From: an uncultured Campylobacter sp.
GTDB lineage: Bacteria; Campylobacterota; Campylobacteria; Campylobacterales; Campylobacteraceae
Direction of reading: 5' to 3'
DNA: 12,360 bases
NCBI GenBank assembly: GCA_934718785.1
Contig: CAKVAF010000021.1
Coordinates: forward strand, 1-12,360
Shown piece by piece: positions 6,910 through 12,360 of the stretch; the first letter of the stretch is position 1; each line of letters begins with the position of its first letter. Below the pieces are notes generated by a model. The model ran no database searches, was not told the origin of the DNA, and saw only the letters and a list, made by a program, of their open reading frames with translations. Position numbers and translations under genes: made by a program.

Positions 6910-6948
6910 TGAAACAAAGAATTTTGATTTCGTTTCAGTTTTATTTCA
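6910..6948. promoter_or_regulatory. GAAAC/GTTTC repeat array upstream of hydA
   Basis: TGAAAC at 6910-6915 and GTTTCA at 6932-6937 form an inverted repeat. ATTTCA at 6943-6948 lies exactly 11 bases after GTTTCA as a direct repeat. GTTTC-N6-ATTTC resembles a degraded PhosR pho box (GTTTC-N6-GTTTC), but the spacer (AGTTTT) does not fit and one half-site has a mismatch. The array ends about 30 bases before the hydA -10, where an activator could sit. Confidence 0.25.
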
Positions 6949-6979
6949 AATTATCAAATTTCAGGTAATTTTAATAAAA

Positions 6980-6985
6980 TATAAT
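6980..6985 (+). promoter_or_regulatory. hydABCD promoter -10
   Basis: Exact TATAAT inside AAAATATAATTTATG, at the end of an AT-rich stretch of the sort found upstream of Campylobacter sigma-70 promoters. Transcription would begin near 6992, leaving about a 33-base leader before ATG 7025 with AAGGA at 7014-7018. A second TATAAT at 6876-6881 is too far upstream to be the main promoter. Confidence 0.6.
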
Positions 6986-7024
6986 TTATGATTTATAGAT
7001 AAAAACTTTTTTAAAGGAAAAGTG

Positions 7025-8170
7025 ATGAATTTTGACGAAATCAAAGCAAGGCTTGATTTGCTTGAAAAAAGCCCAGGCTTAAAAGAGGGGCAAAGCATAC
7101 CGCAAGCTTTGGAAAAAGCGGGCTTTTCGCGCCGTGATTTTATGAAATGGGCGGGTGCGATGACGGCGTTTTTAGCCTTACCTACGACTTTTACTCCCCT
7201 TGTGGCGCGCGCAGCTGAGCTAGCGGACCGTCTGCCTGTGGTGTGGCTTCATATGGCTGAATGCACGGGCTGTAGTGAAAGCTTATTAAGAAGTGATACG
7301 CCAACGATTGATAGTCTCATTTTTGATTATATCTCGCTTGAATACCACGAAACCGTGATGGCAGCAAGTGGCTGGCAAGCTGAAGCGAATTTATCAGACG
7401 CGATTAAAAAACACAAGGGCAATTATGTGTTGATGGTTGAGGGTGGCATTCCTATGGGCGATACTGAAAGCTATCTCACTGTGGGACCGCACGGCAAAAC
7501 GGGCTATCAAATTTCAAAAGAAGCGTGCGAGAGCGCGGCGCATATTTTAGCCATTGGCACCTGTTCTTCTTTTGGCGGTATTCAAGCTGCGCGTCCTAAT
7601 CCAAGCAACGCTCAGCCTTTAAACAAGGTTACAAGCAGACAAGTCATCAATGTACCGGGCTGTCCGCCGAGTGAAAAAAATATCGTGGGCAATGTGCTTC
7701 AGTTTTTACTCTTTAAAGAACCCCCAGCCCTTGATGTATTTAACCGCCCAAAATGGGCTTATGGACTACGCATTCACGATCTTTGCGAAAGACGCGGACA
7801 CTTTGATGCGGGCGAGTTTGTAGAACATTTTGGCGATGAGGGCGCAAAAAATGGTTATTGTCTTTATAAAGTAGGCTGTAAAGGACCTTATACTTTTAAT
7901 AACTGCTCTAGAGAGAGATTTAACGCGCACACTTCATGGCCTATTCAAGCAGGGCATGGCTGCATAGGCTGCAGTGAGCCAAATTTCTGGGATAGAATGG
8001 GTCCTTTTGAAGAGCCTATGGCAAGTCATAAATTTGACTCTGTGTTTGGTGGCTTGGGAGCTGATGCGGTAGCGGATAAAATCGGCATTGGTATTTTGTG
8101 CCTTGCAGGCGTGGCGGTGGCGGCGCATGCGGTGATTGGCGCGATGAGTTCTAAAGTGAATAAGGAGTAA
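7025..8170 (+). CDS. hydA: [NiFe] uptake hydrogenase small subunit
   Basis: 381-residue iron-sulfur subunit that carries electrons from the NiFe site of HydB to the cytochrome b HydC. A twin-arginine signal, SRRDFMK, lies at 35-41, followed by a hydrophobic stretch, so the folded HydAB pair crosses the inner membrane by Tat. Cluster ligands: proximal C80, C83 (ECTGC), C180 and C213 (PGCPP); distal H251, C254, C279, C285; medial C294, C313, C316. A C-terminal hydrophobic helix at about 352-374 anchors it. The proximal motif is CTGC, not the CTCC of O2-tolerant enzymes such as E. coli Hyd-1, and no second extra Cys is seen, so a standard Hyd-2-like, O2-sensitive enzyme is expected. Start: ATG 7025, 6 bases after AAGGA; GTG 7022 is possible but too close. 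It is the first gene of the operon. Confidence 0.95.
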   Translation: MNFDEIKARLDLLEKSPGLKEGQSIPQALEKAGFSRRDFMKWAGAMTAFLALPTTFTPLVARAAELADRLPVVWLHMAECTGCSESLLRSDTPTIDSLIFDYISLEYHETVMAASGWQAEANLSDAIKKHKGNYVLMVEGGIPMGDTESYLTVGPHGKTGYQISKEACESAAHILAIGTCSSFGGIQAARPNPSNAQPLNKVTSRQVINVPGCPPSEKNIVGNVLQFLLFKEPPALDVFNRPKWAYGLRIHDLCERRGHFDAGEFVEHFGDEGAKNGYCLYKVGCKGPYTFNNCSRERFNAHTSWPIQAGHGCIGCSEPNFWDRMGPFEEPMASHKFDSVFGGLGADAVADKIGIGILCLAGVAVAAHAVIGAMSSKVNKE

Positions 8171-8172
8171 AA

Positions 8173-9888
8173 ATGAGCAAGAAAATAATCGTAGATCCTA
8201 TCACAAGGATAGAAGGACACTTAAGAGTTGAAGTCGTTGTCGATGATAATAATGTCGTTAAAGAAGCTTACACAGGCTCGACACTTTGGCGGGGCATTGA
8301 AACCATCGTGCGCGGACGCGATCCTAGAGATGCGGGCTTTATGACTCAAAGAATTTGTGGAGTTTGCACATTTTCACACTACCGCGCAGGCATTGTGGCT
8401 GTTGAAGACGCGCTGGGTATCACGCCCCCACTTAATGCGCTTTTAACGCGCACTTTGATGAATGCTGCTCTTTATTTACACGATCATATCGTGCATTTTT
8501 ATCAACTTCACGCGCTGGATTGGGTCGATATTGTCAGCGCTTTAAGTGCGGATGTAAAAAAGGCAAGCGATTTAGCTTTTGCCTACACAGACGCGCCTTT
8601 TGCCACAGGTGCGGATAAACTTTTAGAAGTGCAAAAAAAGGTCAAAGCCTTTGTAGATAAAGGAAATTTAGGACCTTTTGCGAATGCTTATTATGGACAT
8701 CCTACTTATCGCTTGAATGCAGAACAAAATTTAATCGCGCTTTCTCATTATTTAGAATGCTTAAGAATTCAAAGAATCGTGGCTCAAGCTATGGCGATTT
8801 TTGGAGCGAAAAATCCACACCCACAAAGCTTAACCGTGGGCGGTGTAACCTGTGTTATGGATTTGCTCAGTCCTGCTAGAATGGGCGAGTATTTAGAAAA
8901 AATGCGCGAAGTGGTGGATTTTGTAAACCGTGCTTATTATCCTGATTTGATCATGGCGGGCAAGGCTTATGCGAATGAATCAAGCGTTACAAATGATGTG
9001 GGCGTGGCTAATTTGCTCACTTACAAAGAATTTCAATATGGCGCAAATGATTGGCTTTTTGAGGGCGGTATCATTAAAAATGGCGATCTTAGCAAGGTTT
9101 ATGAAGTCGATGAAGAAAAAATCACCGAAGAAGCCACACACTCATGGTATGCGAAAAATGAACCACTTCATCCTTATGATGGGGATACAACGCCAAATTA
9201 CACAGGGCTTGTTGATGGCGAGAGTATCGATGATAAGGGCAATGTAGCGCACACTAAGAATTTTAACACCGCTGGAAAATACAGCTGGATCAAAGCCCCA
9301 CGCTATGATGGCGAGCCTATGCAAGTAGGACCTTTGTCAAATATCGTAGTCAATTACGCTAAAGGTAATGAAGTCGTCATTAAAGCTGTGGATAAATTCC
9401 TTAAAGAAACGGGACTACCTTTGCCTGCGGTACTTAGCACACTAGGACGCACTGCGACGCGTTGTTTAGAAGCGACAATCATTGGCGAAAATGTTTTCAA
9501 AGCCTTTGATAATTTAGTCAACAATATAAAAGTTGATGAAAGCACTTGCGCGCCTTATGTCATTGATAATACAAAAGAATACAAGGGCAGATATATAGGA
9601 AACGCTCCGCGCGGAACGCTCAGTCACTGGTGTAGGATCAAAAACGGCGTGATTGAAAATTGGCAAGCTGTGGTGCCATCGACTTGGAATGCAAGTCCAA
9701 AAGATGCTAATGGCAAGGGCGGAAGCTATGAAGAATGCTTAATCGGGCTTAAAATCGCTGATGTGAAACAACCGCTTGAAATCATTCGCAAAATTCACTC
9801 TTATGATCCATGTATCGCTTGTGCTGTGCATGTTATGGATACCAAGGGCAATAATTTAAGCGAATATAAAGTCAATGTAAATTTATAG
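8173..9888 (+). CDS. hydB: [NiFe] uptake hydrogenase large subunit
   Basis: 571 residues, normal for group 1 large subunits. It holds the Ni-Fe(CN)2CO centre that splits H2. The N-terminal motif is RICGVCTFSH, with ligands C62 and C65 and nearby H69; the C-terminal motif is DPCIACAVH at 545-553, with ligands C547 and C550. TRIEGHLRVE near the start is also typical. Family knowledge: the maturation protease cuts after the motif's final His, here H553, removing an 18-residue tail once Ni is loaded. It has no signal of its own and would travel with HydA. AAGGAG at the end of hydA (8162-8167) is 5 bases before ATG 8173, so the pair are tightly coupled. Nickel-insertion hyp genes are not in the window. 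Confidence 0.96.
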   Translation: MSKKIIVDPITRIEGHLRVEVVVDDNNVVKEAYTGSTLWRGIETIVRGRDPRDAGFMTQRICGVCTFSHYRAGIVAVEDALGITPPLNALLTRTLMNAALYLHDHIVHFYQLHALDWVDIVSALSADVKKASDLAFAYTDAPFATGADKLLEVQKKVKAFVDKGNLGPFANAYYGHPTYRLNAEQNLIALSHYLECLRIQRIVAQAMAIFGAKNPHPQSLTVGGVTCVMDLLSPARMGEYLEKMREVVDFVNRAYYPDLIMAGKAYANESSVTNDVGVANLLTYKEFQYGANDWLFEGGIIKNGDLSKVYEVDEEKITEEATHSWYAKNEPLHPYDGDTTPNYTGLVDGESIDDKGNVAHTKNFNTAGKYSWIKAPRYDGEPMQVGPLSNIVVNYAKGNEVVIKAVDKFLKETGLPLPAVLSTLGRTATRCLEATIIGENVFKAFDNLVNNIKVDESTCAPYVIDNTKEYKGRYIGNAPRGTLSHWCRIKNGVIENWQAVVPSTWNASPKDANGKGGSYEECLIGLKIADVKQPLEIIRKIHSYDPCIACAVHVMDTKGNNLSEYKVNVNL

Positions 9889-9898
9889 GAGAAGCAAA

Positions 9899-10621
9899 GT
9901 GTCAGAAAGAATCGCACTCAACAGCCTTAGAGCTGATCTTGACGGGCAGCCGCGCCGAACAGAGTATGAATTTAGCATATGCTTACGCGCCACACACTGG
10001 CTAAGAGCTATCAGCATAGTTATTCTCGTAGGCACTGGCTTTTATTTTTCTTATGTGTTTCAAAGCCCCGTGAGTAATGGCGAGCCTGTGAATTTTATGC
10101 AGGCAAAATATCGCTTCGTGCATGAAGTAGCAGGCTTTGTGCTGATTGCTTGTATCTTTTTTAAGGTATATTTGTTTTTCTTTGACAAGATGAGTCATAA
10201 AGAGCGCGTGAGCATGAAAGACGCGCTTAATCTTAAAGTATGGATAGAACAGATTAAATTTTATCTTTTTATCGGCAAGCATCCGCACCTTAAGGGTTGT
10301 TACAATCCTTTGCAGTTTGCAACTTACACCTTTTTTTATGCTGTCATGTTTGGCATTATTTTAACTGGACTCATTTTATATGTGCATGTCTATCACGAGG
10401 GACTTGGTGGGCTTTTGTATAATGCTTTGCGTCCTTTTGAAGTGATGTTTGGCGGGCTTGCTGAGGTGCGCACTTATCACCGCATTTTAATGTGGGTGGT
10501 GATCATTTTCTTGCCGGTGCATATTTATATGGCTGTATTTAACTCGATCAAAGGGCGCGATGGCAGCTTAGACGCCATTTTTAGCGGCTATAAATACATT
10601 AGAGATGATGAGAGATTTTAA
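9899..10621 (+). CDS. hydC: Hydrogenase cytochrome b subunit
   Basis: 240-residue di-heme membrane subunit that passes electrons from HydA to menaquinone. Hydrophobic helices lie at about 36-55, 74-95, 142-164 and 196-216. Candidate heme histidines are H33 (ATHW), H75 (FVHE), H194 (TYHR) and H208 (PVHI), the pattern of the Ni/Fe-hydrogenase b-type cytochrome family. The end FNSIKGRDGSLDAIFSGYK is also typical of that family. Start: GTG 9899 with AGGAGAAG from 9887, 10 bases after the hydB stop. It is the third gene of the operon. Confidence 0.94.
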   Translation: MSERIALNSLRADLDGQPRRTEYEFSICLRATHWLRAISIVILVGTGFYFSYVFQSPVSNGEPVNFMQAKYRFVHEVAGFVLIACIFFKVYLFFFDKMSHKERVSMKDALNLKVWIEQIKFYLFIGKHPHLKGCYNPLQFATYTFFYAVMFGIILTGLILYVHVYHEGLGGLLYNALRPFEVMFGGLAEVRTYHRILMWVVIIFLPVHIYMAVFNSIKGRDGSLDAIFSGYKYIRDDERF

Positions 10622-10627
10622 AAGATT

Positions 10628-11167
10628 TTGAAATACTTGGTGCTAGGCATTGGAAATATTATGTTTGCGGATGAGGGCATAGGCGTTCATCTTTGCAAAC
10701 AAATTTCCAAAAACTACGAATTTTCTCATCCGCAAAGTTACACCCTTGATTTTATTGACGGGGGTACGCTTGCTATGCAGCTTAGCTATATCATTGCAAA
10801 GTATGATAAAATGATAGTGATTGATTGCATAGAAGCCGATAACGCTAAAATCGGCGATGTTTTTTTCTTTCCTTACTCTGCCATGCCAAAGCAAATCAGC
10901 TGGAGCGGCTCAGCTCACGAAGTAGAAATGCTTCAAACTTTGCAGTATATGGAGCTTCTGGGCGATTTGCCCCAAACTCAAATTCTAGCTGTGGTGCCAA
11001 AGCGCATTGAGCCTATGAGCTTTGAATTATCACCCCAGATTATAAAAGCTGCACCTTTGCTTGAAAAAACCTTGCTTGATCATTTACAAAAAGAAGGCTT
11101 TGCTTATAAAAAAATCGCGGATTTTTCTTTACAAGAGCTTGCAAAGAATGCTTATAAAAATGAATGA
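10628..11167 (+). CDS. hydD: Hydrogenase maturation endopeptidase
   Basis: 179-residue cytoplasmic protease of the HybD/HyaD family that removes the C-terminal tail of HydB after nickel insertion. The N-terminus is LVLGIGNIMFADEGIG, with Ni-sensing E16. D66 (VIDCIEAD) and H97 (SAHEVEM) fit the other two nickel ligands known from E. coli HybD. The length is slightly above the usual ~160, from an extended C-terminal tail. Start: TTG 10628, 6 bases after the hydC stop with only a weak ribosome site, which may keep expression low, as suits a catalytic helper. It is the last gene of the operon. Confidence 0.92.
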   Translation: MKYLVLGIGNIMFADEGIGVHLCKQISKNYEFSHPQSYTLDFIDGGTLAMQLSYIIAKYDKMIVIDCIEADNAKIGDVFFFPYSAMPKQISWSGSAHEVEMLQTLQYMELLGDLPQTQILAVVPKRIEPMSFELSPQIIKAAPLLEKTLLDHLQKEGFAYKKIADFSLQELAKNAYKNE

Positions 11168-11202
11168 AATTTTAAATTCTAGTTTTTGTTTTGTTTAAAA
11201 TT
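11168..11202 (+). terminator. AT-only inverted repeat after hydD, weak terminator candidate
   Basis: Perfect 9-base arms AATTTTAAA (11168-11176) and TTTAAAATT (11194-11202) around a 17-base T-rich loop, starting right at the hydD stop. With no GC pairs the stem would be unstable, so efficient termination is doubtful and some read-through into pstS is possible. Confidence 0.25.
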
Positions 11203-11243
11203 CTTATATAAATTTAGCTTTGGAATTTAGAGATTTAAAAAAT

Positions 11244-11270
11244 GTTTCCAAAATGTTTCCAAGTTGTTTT
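11244..11270 (+). promoter_or_regulatory. Pho box upstream of pstS (PhosR-type), three repeats
   Basis: GTTTCCAAAATGTTTC at 11244-11259 matches exactly the C. jejuni PhosR consensus GTTTCNAAAANGTTTC that I recall. A third unit, GTTTT at 11266-11270, follows in phase. The repeats thus start at 11244, 11255 and 11266, an 11-base period that puts them on one helix face. The array ends about 5 bases before the -10 and so replaces the -35, as expected for activation by a phosphate response regulator when phosphate is low. Confidence 0.85.
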
Positions 11271-11275
11271 AAACT

Positions 11276-11281
11276 TATATT
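11276..11281 (+). promoter_or_regulatory. pstS promoter -10
   Basis: TATATT, directly after the pho box array. Transcription would begin near 11288, a very short leader before AAGGAG (11292-11297) and ATG 11303. The position relative to the repeats fits an activator-dependent promoter. Confidence 0.5.
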
Positions 11282-11302
11282 ACTTTTTTAAAAGGAGATT
11301 TT

Positions 11303-12298
11303 ATGAAAAAAATTATGTTAAGTGCTGCTGTGAGCGCTTGTGTGGTGAGTTTTGCAAGTGCAGAGCTAAAAATCGCAGGTTCTTCAACCGTGTATCCTTT
11401 TACGAGCTTTGTCGCTGAAGAATACGCAGCTGTGAATAAAACTAAAACCCCAGTTGTTGAAAGCACAGGTACAGGCGGTGGTTTTAAGGTATTTTGCGAA
11501 GGTAAAACAGACATTTCAAACGCTTCAAGAGCGATTAAAACAAGTGAATTTGACGCTTGCAAAAAAGCTGGCGTGACTGATATTGTGGGTGTGATGATAG
11601 GTTATGATGGTATTGTTTTAGCTCAAAATAAATCAAACGCTCCTGTAAATATCACTATGGAGCAACTTTTCTTAGCCTTAGCTAAAGAAGTGCCACAAAA
11701 TGGCAAACTCGTGCCAAATCCTTACACAAAATGGAATCAAATCGATAAAAGCTTGCCAAGTCGCAAAATTAGCGTTTATGGTCCTCCATCAAGCTCAGGC
11801 ACAAGAGATACAATCGAAGAGCTTGTAATGAGCGCTATGTCAAAGAAATTTAAAGAATACGGCGATCAAGCGGGCAAATATAAAACCATTCGCCAAGATG
11901 CAGCCTATATCCCAAGTGGCGAAAATGATAATTTGATCGTGACTAAGCTTGTAGCCGATAAAGAAGCTTTCGGGCTCTTTGGTTATGGCTTTTTAGCAAG
12001 CAATAAAGATAAAATCAACGCTGCAACAATCGATGGTATCGTGGCTAATGAAGCAAATATAGCAGCTGGAAAATACGAGCTTGCAAGAAGTTTATACATT
12101 TATCTTAACGCGAAAAATAAAGAAACTTTGAAATTTGCCGAACTTTACATGAGCGATGATTTAGCAAAAAGCGGTGGCGAGCTTGAAAAAATCGGTCTTG
12201 TGCCACTTGATGCAAGCCATTTAAAAGCTTCACAAGAGCATGTTAAAAAAGCTGGCAAGCTTAATGATAATTTAGTAAAAGCAGGAAAAGTATTTTGA
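11303..12298 (+). CDS. pstS: Phosphate ABC transporter, periplasmic binding protein
   Basis: 331-residue phosphate receptor. A Sec signal peptide occupies residues 1-20, with likely cleavage at ASA-ELK (20/21). The mature part starts LKIAGSSTVYPF, whose GSSTV loop binds phosphate; STGTGGGFKVF (54-64), DISNASRAIK (70-79) and PSSSGTRDT (162-170, with R168 and D169) supply the other binding loops of the PstS family. It captures phosphate in the periplasm and hands it to PstCAB. Start: ATG 11303, with AAGGAG ending 5 bases upstream. It is preceded by a pho box and overlaps pstC by 4 bases, so it should be induced by phosphate starvation. Confidence 0.95.
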   Translation: MKKIMLSAAVSACVVSFASAELKIAGSSTVYPFTSFVAEEYAAVNKTKTPVVESTGTGGGFKVFCEGKTDISNASRAIKTSEFDACKKAGVTDIVGVMIGYDGIVLAQNKSNAPVNITMEQLFLALAKEVPQNGKLVPNPYTKWNQIDKSLPSRKISVYGPPSSSGTRDTIEELVMSAMSKKFKEYGDQAGKYKTIRQDAAYIPSGENDNLIVTKLVADKEAFGLFGYGFLASNKDKINAATIDGIVANEANIAAGKYELARSLYIYLNAKNKETLKFAELYMSDDLAKSGGELEKIGLVPLDASHLKASQEHVKKAGKLNDNLVKAGKVF

Positions 12299-12360
12299 TT
12301 AAAGAAAAGATTATTAAATCAATCCTTTTTCTTTGTGCCTTTGTAAGCGTGGTGGTGAGC
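12295..12360 (+). CDS. pstC: Phosphate ABC transporter permease PstC, N-terminal fragment
   Basis: Only the first 22 codons are present before the right window edge. The TTG start at 12295 overlaps the pstS stop as TTGA, with AGGA at 12283-12286 eight bases upstream. The peptide begins MIKEKIIKS and continues into a hydrophobic stretch (ILFLCAFVSVVVS), as expected for the first membrane helix of PstC. The identification rests mainly on position after pstS plus this hydrophobic start. Confidence 0.75.
   Translation, partial: MIKEKIIKSILFLCAFVSVVVS

Noticed and set aside
6909..6968. Short open frame of 19 codons starting at ATG 6909 (MKQRILIS...), between pglB and hydA.
   Set aside because: It has no ribosome site, and most of it overlaps repeat and promoter-like sequence; more likely chance.
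7022..7024. GTG start for hydA one codon upstream of ATG 7025.
   Set aside because: It is only 3 bases from AAGGA, against 6 for the ATG; the ATG is preferred.
1..12360. CRISPR array, tRNA/rRNA, insertion sequence or prophage, and poly-G phase-variation tracts.
   Set aside because: No regular repeat-spacer pattern, tRNA-like cloverleaf, transposase or integrase, or homopolymeric G/C tract long enough for phase variation was seen.

Overview
The window looks like chromosomal DNA of a Campylobacter species close to the C. jejuni/upsaliensis lineage. The DNA is AT-rich. PglB, HydABCD, PstS and the PhosR-type pho box all resemble their C. jejuni counterparts. The gene order differs from C. jejuni as I recall it, so I do not name a species.

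Layout: (1) 1-78 is the 3' end of rplT (ribosomal protein L20), followed by a hairpin that is a likely terminator. (2) 230-4302 is a five-gene accessory block. A Sfp-type phosphopantetheinyl transferase reads leftward. Divergent from it is a tightly packed, overlapping operon: a flavin halogenase-fold oxidoreductase, a small putative DUF3261 lipoprotein, a beta-ketoacyl-ACP synthase with a complete Cys-His-His triad, and a hot-dog dehydratase-like protein. This order resembles the distal part of aryl-polyene (APE)/flexirubin/xanthomonadin pigment-lipid clusters. The block has no ACP, ketoreductase, second KS/CLF, AMP ligase, acyltransferase or MMPL exporter, so it is either a reduced cluster or one half of a split pathway. 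(3) 4391-6769, minus strand, is a stand-alone pglB oligosaccharyltransferase, about 80 residues longer than C. jejuni PglB. (4) 7025-11167 is a complete hydABCD operon for a periplasm-facing, membrane-bound [NiFe] uptake hydrogenase: Tat-exported small subunit, large subunit, cytochrome b anchor and maturation protease. (5) 11303-12360 is pstS and the start of pstC, behind a three-repeat pho box with an 11-bp period.

How the parts work together: HydABC would oxidise H2 and pass electrons to the quinone pool, with HydD processing HydB. PstS delivers phosphate to the PstCAB importer under phosphate control. PglB transfers a lipid-linked glycan to Asn in the periplasm. The accessory block would make or modify a carrier-bound polyene or acyl chain, with the divergent transferase activating the carrier protein. 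Most of the intergenic gaps carry recognisable promoter or operator-like sequence; none exceeds 300 bp.
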